Assembly (NCBI GenBank): GCA_004294095.1
Contig: RDZR01000033.1
Location: 1 to 64,000, forward strand
Direction of reading: 5' to 3'
DNA length: 64,000 bases
Source: Verrucomicrobiota bacterium
GTDB lineage: Bacteria; Verrucomicrobiota; Verrucomicrobiia; Verrucomicrobiales; Akkermansiaceae
Positions 1-9,318 of the stretch are shown one piece after another. The notes beneath the pieces were generated by a model. It did no database searches and had not been told where the DNA came from. It worked only from the letters and a program-made list of their open reading frames with translations. Both the position numbers and the translations under genes were made by a program. Positions within the stretch are counted from its first letter, which is position 1, and every line of letters begins with the position of its first letter.

Positions 1-36
1 ATTTTGGATAAAAATAATTGAAAATCATCAAAACCC

Positions 37-321
37 ATGAAAAATCAACTAAAAGCAGTCAATGAAATCACCCGCCGGAATTTCATGAAAAAATCCTCAT
101 TAACCGTCGGCGCAATCATGTTCCTCAGCCAAGGCACCGCACTCGCGCAAAGCTCGGGCTCGGGGTCGGGGTCGGGCAGAGGGAACTGCAATCATGACTG
201 GGCAGAAGATGGAACTGAGTCGATGACGATAAATGGCGTTAGATGGTGCAGTCCTAAGCTCAAATGCAAAAAACCAGGTTGTTTATCTACTAGAGTAGTG
301 GGTCCATGGACACGGTGTTAG
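37..321 (+). CDS. small Tat-exported cysteine-containing protein
   Basis: A 94-residue protein of unknown function. The N-terminus carries a twin-arginine signal: TRRNFMKK at about residues 13-20 matches S/T-R-R-x-F-x-K. A hydrophobic stretch (LTVGAIMFL) and an ALAQ-like cleavage region follow. The predicted mature part begins with a low-complexity Ser-Gly run (about residues 39-48). It ends in a short cysteine-bearing segment with CNHDW, a CxxxxxCxxxxC-like cluster and a terminal Cys, five Cys in all. Export by Tat would imply folding, perhaps with a metal, before export; that is inference. The start is the first ATG in the frame; no strong ribosome-binding site is visible. The next gene overlaps the 3' end or begins just after it. 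I do not recognise the family. Confidence 0.55.
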   Translation: MKNQLKAVNEITRRNFMKKSSLTVGAIMFLSQGTALAQSSGSGSGSGRGNCNHDWAEDGTESMTINGVRWCSPKLKCKKPGCLSTRVVGPWTRC

Positions 322-1589
322 CCATGTTGTATGTTAGAAATATAGTTATGAGTTCCAGAAATAATTTTTTTTACCTAGCAATTTTTGTTGTTACCATTAT
401 CTTGTCAGTTATAGTCTATGCACTTTTTAATAAAAAAAGTGTTTATCGAAACCATGAGGTGGACAATATTTCAGATGGCCTAATGAATAAAAATCCGATT
501 CATAATCGGCTAACTCAAGTAAATAAAAAAACTAGCCTACCCAAGAAAAATTTAGCCGAAAAAATATTCAGTGCAAAGCTTAATAATGTTGTTGATAAAC
601 AAAAACTCTATGATTTAATATATGATAAAGAACTAACTCCTTCTGATGGCCTTGAGCTGTCAAAATATATTGAAAAAAATATTACATCTCTAGATGTTAA
701 AGCTGACTTGCTAAGTGCGATTATTTCTTCGTTAGCTTCTAATGGATTTCTAGAGGAGGCCTGGGGTATGATAGCCGAAGATGTTGGAAAGTTGAGATAT
801 TCACAGATAACTTATTTCTTTTCTAGTTCTCAAGAACCTTATGAATCATTGCTTTCAAGATTAGACCATATTCATGACGTAACAGATAAAACGGCTGCGC
901 TTGACGGAATCTGCAATCGTTTGTTCATACCTTTCTCCGTTGGTGATACCACAGCTCTGTTAAATGCAGATTTTTCGCGATTAGGAAATTTGACTGATCA
1001 ACAAAAAAGGCAAATTAGTTCTTACTTTATCAATTATGGGGCAATTCCTAGTCATGACGGAGTATATCTACCAGAACGCACTCCAGAGCAGAAAAAAATA
1101 TTATCGCAAAAGTCATTAGAACTTACCAAGCAAGGCATAATGAATCTCGAAGATTTTCGGAGTGTATTGGGAATAATAAGTAATAATGCATTTGATAATT
1201 GGGAGCTCATGAATACATCTTTGCATAATAGGCAGCTAAGCGATATAGACTTGATGGCGTTTTCTGAGCAAGTAAGTGACATGGCAGAGCAAAATCCAAT
1301 AAAAACAATAGAGACACTGCAAAAAAGCTCTAGGCCTAATGATTCTTATTTGATAGAAGTCGCTGTTAGGCGCTGGCTTGAATACAGCGCAAAAGATGCC
1401 GGACAATGGTATTCTGTAAATGCAATCCATATGCTACCTGAGCATCGCGAACGAGTAGCTTTGGCATATCTTCGTTTTGGCATACAAAAAGGAGATGTTG
1501 CATCTGCGTCTCTTTGGGCTGAGCATATCCTAAACCCTGATCTTAGGTCTGTGGTTGAAGCGGAAATACGCGAAGCTCTAAGTAGGTGA
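306..1589 (+). CDS. membrane-anchored protein, unknown function, AT-rich
   Basis: A 427-residue protein (about 413 if translation starts at the ATG at 348). One N-terminal transmembrane helix (FFYLAIFVVTIILSVIVYAL) is followed by a long, mostly alpha-helical region with no catalytic motif I recognise. The C-terminal third contains helices of the type 'W..vna..lPeh.ervalaylrfgi..gD..sAslWAe.Il.P.lR', resembling alpha-solenoid repeat proteins common in Verrucomicrobiota. The first ATG overlaps the preceding small gene by 16 bp; the ATG at 348 lies nearer the membrane helix and avoids the overlap. The gene is visibly AT-rich, with many AAA, TTA and ATT codons, compared with downstream genes. That suggests a different origin or relaxed constraint. 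Function unknown. Confidence 0.6.
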   Translation: MDTVLAMLYVRNIVMSSRNNFFYLAIFVVTIILSVIVYALFNKKSVYRNHEVDNISDGLMNKNPIHNRLTQVNKKTSLPKKNLAEKIFSAKLNNVVDKQKLYDLIYDKELTPSDGLELSKYIEKNITSLDVKADLLSAIISSLASNGFLEEAWGMIAEDVGKLRYSQITYFFSSSQEPYESLLSRLDHIHDVTDKTAALDGICNRLFIPFSVGDTTALLNADFSRLGNLTDQQKRQISSYFINYGAIPSHDGVYLPERTPEQKKILSQKSLELTKQGIMNLEDFRSVLGIISNNAFDNWELMNTSLHNRQLSDIDLMAFSEQVSDMAEQNPIKTIETLQKSSRPNDSYLIEVAVRRWLEYSAKDAGQWYSVNAIHMLPEHRERVALAYLRFGIQKGDVASASLWAEHILNPDLRSVVEAEIREALSR

Positions 1590-1857
1590 AATGAGTTGGA
1601 CGGATTGTTGTGGCGAGTTCTCTGGCTGATGTAAGAAAAGCCATGCTTTTTGTAGTTGTAAGGTAACCGTCCCAAAATCCACTCCCTACTCATTCGCAGT
1701 TGATCGTGCATCCTCGCCGGGATGTCCAAACCGCAGACTACGCTATCTGTTTTGCGGTGGGCTCCCTGTTGCAGCTATCTCTGTAAGTGCCGAGTTATAC
1801 TTGAATCATGCGAAGCATGACCTTGCGTTGGAGAGCTTTTACTTGCGGAAACAAAAC

Positions 1858-1887
1858 GGGGATCGCCGGATATTGCCGACGATCCCC
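1858..1887 (-). terminator. Rho-independent terminator of the beta-helix gene
   Basis: Twelve-base arms at 1858-1869 and 1876-1887 pair with one G-T wobble around a 6-base loop. Read on the minus strand, the stem is followed by a T-rich tail (GTTTTGTTT). It lies about 35 bp past the stop of the minus-strand gene that ends at 1922. The rest of the 1590-1921 gap holds only a small inverted repeat near 1807-1821 (TCATGC / GCATGA) and no convincing gene. Confidence 0.7.
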
Positions 1888-1921
1888 TTGTGATTATTCT
1901 GTCAAATAGGCCGTGAGTTGA

Positions 1922-3772
1922 TCAATCAGCACCTTCGACTTGAATGCGATAGAATTGCTTATCGCCGTCTTTCGGAATCGTGAGTGAGAGGTTTCCTGCT
2001 GGGATCCATGGATTATCAAGCGTGCCTGATTTGAAGACCGGCAGGCTCAACGTCACATTGGGGCCGACGGCTTGCACGGTGGTTTGGCCAGCAGTTCTGA
2101 GATCCAGAATGGAAGCCGTGGTGTAAACGTTAGCAAGGATTGTTGCTGGCGTTCCGTTGAAGACGAGTGGGTTGAGGCCAAGTGCTGTGTTTGCGCTCTC
2201 GACTGCGTCCGAAATACCGTCACCGTCTGTATCGACTGTGCTTACGACATCTCCGATCAGTTTTCCAATGGTGCTGACTCGTGTCCAACCGGTAGCCCAG
2301 TTCGTGGATCCGAATGCACCACGGAAGTTGGCAGCGACAGGAGCACCTGCTTGGATCGTCGCTCCATTGCTAGGGAGAAGCGGAGAGCTGGCAGAGGGTC
2401 TTGGGTCGATGGTAACGAGCTCAAGCCCAGCGTTGCGAACGTAATTGCGATACAGTGGGTTGACTCCGCCACTGGAGTTGCCGTTGATCGGAACACCTGC
2501 GGCATCGAAGACCATGTTGGCCGCGCCGGCACCGTTGAGGTAAGTCAAGTTGGTGCCTGGAGTGCCACCGCCGAAGCGACCGATGGTGTTGTTCGCAAAC
2601 ACTAAGCCCGTGCCAAATGCATCACTGCTGGCTTCGATGAAATCTTCGCGGAAATCATCAAAAACGGAGTTGTAGATTTTGCCTTTGAAGCGGTCATCAA
2701 TAAACAGCGCGTTGTTGCCACGGTCCGTGCCCAGTGGGCCGGTGACTCCGGATCCGATGAAAGTTGCATTGTAAATGATAGGCGCGGAGGCGGCTGGGGA
2801 ATCATTAATCGTTCCGGTCACCCCATCCCACTCGCCGCCGTTGTCTTGGGCGGAGGTCACGCCATCCTCTAAGAACGGATTTTGAATCGCGAACCAGAAT
2901 TGGTTAGTTCCGCTGTAGCCTTGATCGATGTCGAAGCTATCGTCTTGGTTAAATGCCAGAACGATATTGCTGGTATTAACTGTGCCACCGAAGAATTCGA
3001 TGCCGTCATCTGCGTTGGCAAAAACCTCGATGTGATTGATGGTGGTGCCGGAGCCCACACCGCCGAGGGTGAGACCATTGATTTCCGTGCCAGCAGCATA
3101 GACGTATCCACCATGGCGGATCGAAATATAGGTCATGCTGCCGCTGTTATCAGCTGCCACAGCGCCGCCGTATTCGATCACGTCTGCGCGGCCATCTGCA
3201 TCCAAATCAGAGGAAGCGGCCGGTTGGAAACCTTCGATGCGGTCTTCACCGATGTTGACCGGGCCTGGACCGAAGTTTGCAATCGGCGCATTTCCCAAAA
3301 CAACTAAGCCGCCCCAACGGCCAGCCGTCGTAGTGGTAGGAGCATCCGCCACAGAGGAATTTCCATCCAAATCCGTGGCTGTTTGTGCTTCTAACTCGTC
3401 GATGGTTGTCATCACGATCGGCTCAGCAGCGGTTCCGTTGGCTTGAATTTTCGCGCCGCGAACGATCACGATCGCACCGAAGGCATCGTCATCTTTGGTT
3501 CCCGTGCCTTTGTCATCCAGTGTCGAATAAATCTTGGTTCCAGGTTCGATCGTCAGAGTGGCGCCATTGGTGACGAAGACTTTATCCCTAAGGATGTAGT
3601 TGTTGTTTTTAGTCCAAGTCGTGTTGGTGGTGATCGCCCGCACGTTGGGTCCAAATGGAGTTGTATTCACCGTTTGGGTAGCGACCACTTCGATGTTCGC
3701 GGCATGCATGATAGACGGCATCATGGCTGCCAGTGCCATGAGAGTCATTTTGATGGATGATTGAGTATTCAT
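1922..3772 (-). CDS. secreted parallel beta-helix protein paired with TonB receptor
   Basis: A 616-residue protein with an N-terminal signal peptide (MTLMALAAMMPSIMHA). Next comes a 'W...N.YiL...vfV.nGAtLtIePGT' entry motif (about residues 50-80), typical of right-handed parallel beta-helix surface proteins. The middle is Gly/Asn/Asp-rich with repeated GG..., IEVFANADDGIEFFGGTVN-like and FIGSGVTG-like turns. Near residue 535 a D-T-D-G-D-G-I-S-D-A-V-E calcium loop of thrombospondin-3/EF-hand type appears. The C-terminus ends in FYRIQVEGAD, resembling the short terminal strand of other verrucomicrobial secreted proteins. It follows the TonB-dependent receptor gene on the same strand after a 144-bp gap, so the two are probably co-expressed. 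A role as surface-exposed ligand capture for the receptor is inference. Confidence 0.75.
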   Translation of the reverse strand: MNTQSSIKMTLMALAAMMPSIMHAANIEVVATQTVNTTPFGPNVRAITTNTTWTKNNNYILRDKVFVTNGATLTIEPGTKIYSTLDDKGTGTKDDDAFGAIVIVRGAKIQANGTAAEPIVMTTIDELEAQTATDLDGNSSVADAPTTTTAGRWGGLVVLGNAPIANFGPGPVNIGEDRIEGFQPAASSDLDADGRADVIEYGGAVAADNSGSMTYISIRHGGYVYAAGTEINGLTLGGVGSGTTINHIEVFANADDGIEFFGGTVNTSNIVLAFNQDDSFDIDQGYSGTNQFWFAIQNPFLEDGVTSAQDNGGEWDGVTGTINDSPAASAPIIYNATFIGSGVTGPLGTDRGNNALFIDDRFKGKIYNSVFDDFREDFIEASSDAFGTGLVFANNTIGRFGGGTPGTNLTYLNGAGAANMVFDAAGVPINGNSSGGVNPLYRNYVRNAGLELVTIDPRPSASSPLLPSNGATIQAGAPVAANFRGAFGSTNWATGWTRVSTIGKLIGDVVSTVDTDGDGISDAVESANTALGLNPLVFNGTPATILANVYTTASILDLRTAGQTTVQAVGPNVTLSLPVFKSGTLDNPWIPAGNLSLTIPKDGDKQFYRIQVEGAD

Positions 3773-3916
3773 ATGTTGTTGGGTCTGTTGTTGAGAATTT
3801 CCTGAGTGTGAAAAGTTGTGGAACTTTCACTGGATTAGAAACGCCCATGGCTGCCACAAATCGAAATGCATTCTTGTGGCAGTTTCGCCACATTGCCCTC
3901 CCAGAAGGATTCGCTG

Positions 3917-6900
3917 TTAGAATGCGGCTTTGAATTCAACGGAGTAGGACATCCCCAGCTCTTCTGCCGTGTAGCTCAGCCCGTCCGACGCGCCCTCGCC
4001 GCGGTATTCATACTCGCGTTCTAATTTGGTGAGGTTTTTAATGCCGAGCGTCAATGTGCCGGTAAATGAATCGAAGACAAACTTGCGTGCGATCATTAAA
4101 TCGAGTGTGAATTGTGGCTTGAGCCAGACATCATAGGCATTCGGATCGCTGCGCAAAATGGTAGGATATTCATCCGTGAAGTTAGCTGTTAGAAATGCGC
4201 TCCAGGGCGATTCTTCGGGTTCCCAGCCTAATGTTAGATTGAGAATTTGGCTCGGCTGAAATGGAAAGCGTGTTTCCAGCTCGGTGACATTGATTCCTTG
4301 ATTAACCTCATAGAGTAAACTGGAATTGATGAATGTGTAATTCCCAGTGAGTGAAAATGGCCAGGCTTCCGGCTTCCATCGGCCTTCGATCTCGAAGCCT
4401 TTGATTTCCCCGTTGTCACCATTGATGTAGGTGTTGCTGTTGACTCCCTGATCCACCCGCTGCACCACCACGATGGGATCTAACAAATCTTTTTTGAATG
4501 CGGAGAGCGTGCAACTGATCGATTCTGTCGGTGCCCACTCGATGGAGATATCGAGGTTGCTAATTTGAGTTTCGCCAAGGCTTGCATTTCCACGGCGTAG
4601 AATGCCGGTATCTTGAGCAATGGATTCGATCGGCAAAAATTCATGAAAGGTGGGGCGGGCGACAGTTTCTGACCATGCAAGATTTACCCAGAGCTGCTCA
4701 GGGATGATATCAAGTCCGGCAAAGGCGGAGGGGATGATTGCGTTGGTCACCATCGAGCCTGTGCGGCTGGGGTCATCTTCTAACAGGCGGGTGAGGGGAT
4801 CAGCTGCGACTTGATAACTTTTGGTTTCCTCTTCCCAGCGCACACCACCGCCAATGCGCCAAATATCACCGAGAAATGATGCCGTCGAGTAAATCGAGGT
4901 AAGGCTCAGATCGCTATTGATGTTGCGAACTTCGAGGCCTGAGCCGTTGGCAAAATATGGCCCGTCTGGCTGGACATAGGTGCCCCGATTTGCTCCTGTT
5001 CCTGTGCCTGGAATACCCCCAAATCGTTCATTGCCATAACCATTGAAAAATGCGGCAAGAGCGTCTGGATTGGATGCGAGGTATTCTCCAAGCGTGCGGA
5101 ACCCGGCAGGCAAGGGCGTGCCATCCGGCATCACCGTGGCACTCAGTGGAGATCCGTTGGAAAAGGGCACCGCGGCTGAATTGGCCCACCACGCCGGGGG
5201 ATTACGCGCCACCCAGCGTTCCCAGCTCGCGGTCCGCATCAAATAGACTCTACCTTCTTGCGTGCGTTCTTTTTCTAAATCATTCACACCGAGGGAAAGC
5301 TCAAACTTGGCACCATCTTCGCGCTTATCGGTGAGGTAGAACTCTTGTTTCAATTCAGCAGAGCGCTCTTGTGCCTTTTCTTCAATGCGCTGAGTTTCAC
5401 GTGAGGAATCGAGCGAGCCAATTCCGTCGTTGACGAATGTTTGGTATTCGATCGTGCGGATTTGGCCAAGGGATGGATTATAAATCACATTCGGATCTTT
5501 TAAAGATTCGAGAAAAATGAGTGGATTGGTAAAATCTAACTGCCCGTGTTGAAAGGTGGAGGTATGTGGCCGAGACTCTGTAGCAGATGACTGGCTCAGG
5601 CCCCACGAAAAATGGGTGCCGTGATCATTTTTATGATTTCCAGAGAGTTGCATAATCTCGGTGTCCCGAATGACGGGATCGATGGTCCAAAATTCTTTGT
5701 TATACACGGCACTGGCTCCGTAGCGCGCTAAAGTCGCATCATTTTTGGCCAATGCGCCAAAGACACCATCACCCTCAATTGCGAAATTTTTGCCATGCGT
5801 GATTTGATCTGTGAGGATACGCTTGCGGAAATACGTGGCATTCAACTGGTGGTGATCACCGATTTTGTATCCGCCTGCTAGATAGAGCGACCAATCGACT
5901 TCTCGCGAATAGCTTTCCTGCAGCCATGAGCGCGAAGGCGAGGTGATGCGATTTTCGGGACCAAGCGCGTTGACCTCATCTTCTGTCGAGTGTTGAAAGG
6001 CAGCGATGAATCCTAACTGATTGCCGTTCTCGAAATCGAACTTATCACCATACACCATCGAGAAACTTTTCCCCTCCTCGGGCTTTTCCACTTTGGGCAT
6101 AAAGCCCTGCGAGTTGTGGAGTGCTAGGACACCAGCCAGCGCTTGATCTGCTTTCGCCTGCTCCTCATTGCCAATCGCGATTTGCTGCTGCTGTTGGCTC
6201 GCAGTGGGGGATCTCCCCGGCACGACGCGGTTGCCGCCGACGTTGAATGACCTCGGCTCACCATTTTCATCCAAATTCCACAACCAAGCGTCCGGAATGG
6301 CATTATTTTGGTCGCCCCAGAATCCTGGCTTGCGATTCGGGTGCACCAGCATGCGGTCCTCTAAAGTCGAGTTCCACGTCATTTTGTATTTAAACTCGAT
6401 AATTCGCTCGCTCGGGATGTTGAGCGATTGAATTTGAATCGTGCCACCGCCGAAATCGCCGGGCAAATTCGGGGAGTGGGTTTTGTTGATATTGATCGAT
6501 TGAATCGCCGTCGTCGGAAAAATATCTAACTGAACTGCCTTGCGCGATGGATCTGCCGAGGAAATTGCCGCGCCATTGAACAGCGTGGTGACGTAGCGAT
6601 CTGCTAGCCCGCGAACGACGGCGAACTTGCCGCCGACGATGTTCGCGCCCGCCACTTTTCCCACTGCGCCAGCGGCATCGCTCACGCCCGTCCGGCTAAA
6701 TTCTTCTTTGCTAATGCCAGAAACGAGCGTGTTGCTATCCGTTTTTAAACCAAGATCGAATTCTGGTTGGTCGTCTTCTTGATACTCGCCGACGATGGTT
6801 TCCTCTTCCAGGGTGACGACTTCACTTTCTCCATCCGTTGGCTTCGCTCGCAGTGCGATGCGCACTTGTGCCACCTGCGTCGGCAGCGTATTGATCAAGA

Positions 6901-7414
6901 CCGTTTCCGTAAAATAGCCGAGCTTGGTGGCCTCGATGGCAATCGCACCTTGAGGCAATCCGCTCACCTCAAATTTCCCCTGAGCACTGCTTTCCACCGT
7001 GCGGCCGGTCTCGCCGATGACGAGAAAAACGCCTGCCAAAGGATTGAGAGACATCGCATCGGAAACCTCGCCTACAATGGAACAATTGTTAGGAACGGGC
7101 GCAAGTTGCACCGTCGGCTCGGGCTCTAACACGTCATTCATGTCAGGCAGCGCGCTAGCGGGAGATGCTTTTTGCAGCATTGGGAAATCCATTTCACTTT
7201 GCTCAATCAATGGAGCCGAAGTCTCACGCTCGGTCTGGCGATACCACGAGTAAAAGGGACTTTCAGCTCGCAACGGAGCCGGAGCAGCGGCGATGAAGCC
7301 CAACATGATCACCCATGCGCGGCACCCTTGCATGGCAAGCCGAGGCCATTTTTTCAGGAAGCAAGCGTGGCGTTTTTTGAAATAAATCTCAGGGATGATC
7401 ATAAGCATTTTCAC
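3917..7414 (-). CDS. TonB-dependent receptor with N-terminal carboxypeptidase-regulatory-like domain
   Basis: A 1165-residue outer-membrane receptor. A signal peptide (WVIMLGFIAAAPAPLRA) may be preceded by an over-long N-terminus; the Met at about residue 28 is an alternative start. A CarboxypepD_reg-like beta-sandwich (VGEVSDAMSLNPLAGVFLV to LGYFTETV) spans about residues 113-175. It is followed by an acidic linker and the plug domain with VRGLADRYVTTLFNGA and PNLPGDFGGGTIQI. The remaining roughly 750 residues alternate like a 22-strand barrel and end in a terminal aromatic (EFKAAF). Such receptors import large substrates such as siderophores, glycans or peptides with TonB energy; the substrate cannot be read here. 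The gene heads a minus-strand unit with the beta-helix gene downstream. Confidence 0.88.
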   Translation of the reverse strand: MKMLMIIPEIYFKKRHACFLKKWPRLAMQGCRAWVIMLGFIAAAPAPLRAESPFYSWYRQTERETSAPLIEQSEMDFPMLQKASPASALPDMNDVLEPEPTVQLAPVPNNCSIVGEVSDAMSLNPLAGVFLVIGETGRTVESSAQGKFEVSGLPQGAIAIEATKLGYFTETVLINTLPTQVAQVRIALRAKPTDGESEVVTLEEETIVGEYQEDDQPEFDLGLKTDSNTLVSGISKEEFSRTGVSDAAGAVGKVAGANIVGGKFAVVRGLADRYVTTLFNGAAISSADPSRKAVQLDIFPTTAIQSININKTHSPNLPGDFGGGTIQIQSLNIPSERIIEFKYKMTWNSTLEDRMLVHPNRKPGFWGDQNNAIPDAWLWNLDENGEPRSFNVGGNRVVPGRSPTASQQQQQIAIGNEEQAKADQALAGVLALHNSQGFMPKVEKPEEGKSFSMVYGDKFDFENGNQLGFIAAFQHSTEDEVNALGPENRITSPSRSWLQESYSREVDWSLYLAGGYKIGDHHQLNATYFRKRILTDQITHGKNFAIEGDGVFGALAKNDATLARYGASAVYNKEFWTIDPVIRDTEIMQLSGNHKNDHGTHFSWGLSQSSATESRPHTSTFQHGQLDFTNPLIFLESLKDPNVIYNPSLGQIRTIEYQTFVNDGIGSLDSSRETQRIEEKAQERSAELKQEFYLTDKREDGAKFELSLGVNDLEKERTQEGRVYLMRTASWERWVARNPPAWWANSAAVPFSNGSPLSATVMPDGTPLPAGFRTLGEYLASNPDALAAFFNGYGNERFGGIPGTGTGANRGTYVQPDGPYFANGSGLEVRNINSDLSLTSIYSTASFLGDIWRIGGGVRWEEETKSYQVAADPLTRLLEDDPSRTGSMVTNAIIPSAFAGLDIIPEQLWVNLAWSETVARPTFHEFLPIESIAQDTGILRRGNASLGETQISNLDISIEWAPTESISCTLSAFKKDLLDPIVVVQRVDQGVNSNTYINGDNGEIKGFEIEGRWKPEAWPFSLTGNYTFINSSLLYEVNQGINVTELETRFPFQPSQILNLTLGWEPEESPWSAFLTANFTDEYPTILRSDPNAYDVWLKPQFTLDLMIARKFVFDSFTGTLTLGIKNLTKLEREYEYRGEGASDGLSYTAEELGMSYSVEFKAAF

Positions 7415-7640
7415 CCCTGCGCAACGCGCCGGATGAACTTAATCATCAACAGCCTGCCGCCGCTTCCTCCAAGTGAGGCATCGTGACGAAGTTGTAACAT
7501 TCTTTGAGAAATCCGTTCCCCGCTGCTGCTCATATTGCAGATTGCCAAACTCCGCCGTATTGGTTAAAAAACCATTCCGCCCGCCTTCAGGTGTCTTTAT
7601 CTAAGCGCGGACTATTGATCATCCATCCAACCAAACGATC
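7415..7640. promoter_or_regulatory. divergent promoter region with Pho-box-like tandem half-sites
   Basis: This 226-bp gap separates the minus-strand receptor gene from the plus-strand HD-phosphohydrolase gene, so it must contain both promoters. At 7481-7498 two 7-base half-sites, TCGTGAC and TTGTAAC, are separated by 4 bases. This is the spacing of the enterobacterial Pho box (CTGTCAT-N4-CTGTCAT), but the match is only partial. No clear -35/-10 pair was chosen. Confidence 0.25.
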
Positions 7641-9299
7641 GTGGGATATTTCGAAGCCATAAAACGCTGGCGGTTGTCGCGCCTCGGATTTTCCTCAGGG
7701 AAAAAGCGCCAAGTGAACTGCGCCAACCCAATCGTGCAGGCTCTTGAAAAAAGTATTTGGATCAAACTTTCGCTCTACTTCACCTTCATTGCGGGAACGG
7801 CCGTGCTCGTGCTCAGCTCCTCGGGCGAGATCGCCTTTGCAGATCAAGCCTTCAAACGCGCGCTTTACGCACTCGTCATCGCCGCCACCGCCGTCGTCAT
7901 GTTCCAAGTGACGATGCGCAGTCGCTCCCAGCGCAATAGCCGGCTGTTTCTCGTGCTCGGCGGCTTGATGCTGCATCTGATGATCCTAAGCGCCATCATG
8001 GGCATGGTGAATCGCGGATTTTTCCCAGAATTCTATCGCTTTTTTCTGATTCCCTTCGCGCTAGCACCCATGCTTCATGGCGTTCTGTTAGGGCGGCCAG
8101 TCGGCGCATTTTCCGCAGTCTATGTGACGCTTCTTGGTTGCTTGCTGGTGCCCAAAAATGAAGTGCTCAACTTCATGATCTTGAGCTTGGTTGGCGGAAT
8201 TACGTGTGTTCTGTTAGTCAATAAAGTGCGCAAGCGCGCGCAACTGCTGCGTGCCGGCATCTACGCAGGCGCGATGACGATGATCCTCAGCATGCTGTTA
8301 GGCAGGCTCGATATCGTGGCGGTATTTGGTGAAAATAGCATGCAGCATTTGCAAGGATTTGGCGCGGGAAGTCTGGCCGCAGTGGGCACCTCGCTGCTCA
8401 CCGCATTGATCATCAGCGGGCTTTTGCCATTTTTTGAAGGCGCATTTAATCTAACCACCGATATCAGTTGGTTAGAGCTGAGCGATTTGAATCACAAATT
8501 GTTGCGCGAGATGCAACTTGAAGCACCAGGCACCTTTCACCACAGCTTGATCGTCGCCTCCCTCGCCGAAGCCGCGGCGGAAAATATTGGGGCCAATGCG
8601 CCGATGTGCCGAGTTTGCGCCTATTTTCACGATGTCGGGAAATTGACCAAACCTGGGTATTTCATCGAAAATCTCAACGATGGCTCGGAAAATCCTCACG
8701 ATGCGCTGACCCCGACGATGAGCGCGATGATCATTATCGCCCACGTCAAAGACGGCGTGGATCTCGCTCTCAAGCACAAACTCAACCCGCGCATCCTCGA
8801 TGTGATCCAAGAACACCACGGCGATTCATTGGTCGCTTATTTTTACCACAAAGCCCGGGAAATGAAGCGGGCCGAGCTCGAAAAAGTCGGCCGTAGAATC
8901 GAAAATCCAGAAGACCTGCCAAGCGTCGAGGAGCAAAATTTCCGCTACCCGGGCAAGCGACCCAGCACGGTGGAAAGTGGCATCATCTCCCTCGCCGATT
9001 GTGTGGAAAGCGCCTCGCGCACGATTCAAAAACCGACTCCTGCGAAAATCCGAACCATGATCGATAGCATCGTGCGGAGCAAAATGGATGATGGCCAGTT
9101 AGATGATTGCCCACTCACGATTCAACAGTTAGCCATCATCAAAGATAGCTTCACCAATACGCTGCGCAGCATGATGCATAATCGCATCAGTTATCCTAAA
9201 GACGATTCGGCAACGGCTCCTCCTACCAAAAAGCTAAGCATCTCGGAGCATACGCCAACTGAAGAATCCACCGTGGTGCAGATGCCAAAGCGGGCGTGA
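7641..9299 (+). CDS. pgpH: 7TM-HD metal-dependent phosphohydrolase (PgpH/YqfF family)
   Basis: A 552-residue membrane protein starting at GTG. Transmembrane helices run from about residue 43 to 265. The family linker 'WLELSDLNHKLLREM-LEAPGTFHHSL' (about 277-303) leads into an HD domain with H301, the pair H330-D331, and further metal-ligand histidines near 368 and 392-393. Characterised PgpH proteins (Listeria, Bacillus) hydrolyse cyclic di-AMP to pApA. The immediate downstream ybeY repeats the pgpH-ybeY order known from Firmicutes. Oddly, the protein is shorter than the usual ~700 residues and appears to lack the large extracytoplasmic sensory (7TMR-HDED) domain: the first helices come almost at once. 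The C-terminal tail is low complexity. Activity on c-di-AMP is family knowledge, not shown here. Confidence 0.85.
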   Translation: MGYFEAIKRWRLSRLGFSSGKKRQVNCANPIVQALEKSIWIKLSLYFTFIAGTAVLVLSSSGEIAFADQAFKRALYALVIAATAVVMFQVTMRSRSQRNSRLFLVLGGLMLHLMILSAIMGMVNRGFFPEFYRFFLIPFALAPMLHGVLLGRPVGAFSAVYVTLLGCLLVPKNEVLNFMILSLVGGITCVLLVNKVRKRAQLLRAGIYAGAMTMILSMLLGRLDIVAVFGENSMQHLQGFGAGSLAAVGTSLLTALIISGLLPFFEGAFNLTTDISWLELSDLNHKLLREMQLEAPGTFHHSLIVASLAEAAAENIGANAPMCRVCAYFHDVGKLTKPGYFIENLNDGSENPHDALTPTMSAMIIIAHVKDGVDLALKHKLNPRILDVIQEHHGDSLVAYFYHKAREMKRAELEKVGRRIENPEDLPSVEEQNFRYPGKRPSTVESGIISLADCVESASRTIQKPTPAKIRTMIDSIVRSKMDDGQLDDCPLTIQQLAIIKDSFTNTLRSMMHNRISYPKDDSATAPPTKKLSISEHTPTEESTVVQMPKRA

Positions 9300-9318
9300 A
9301 CGAAGCGATTTTTTCCCA

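Noticed and set aside
150-185. Short tandem repeat coding Ser-Gly in the first gene
   Set aside because: It is a low-complexity linker (GGGCTC/GGGTCG units) within a coding region, not a CRISPR or regulatory array.
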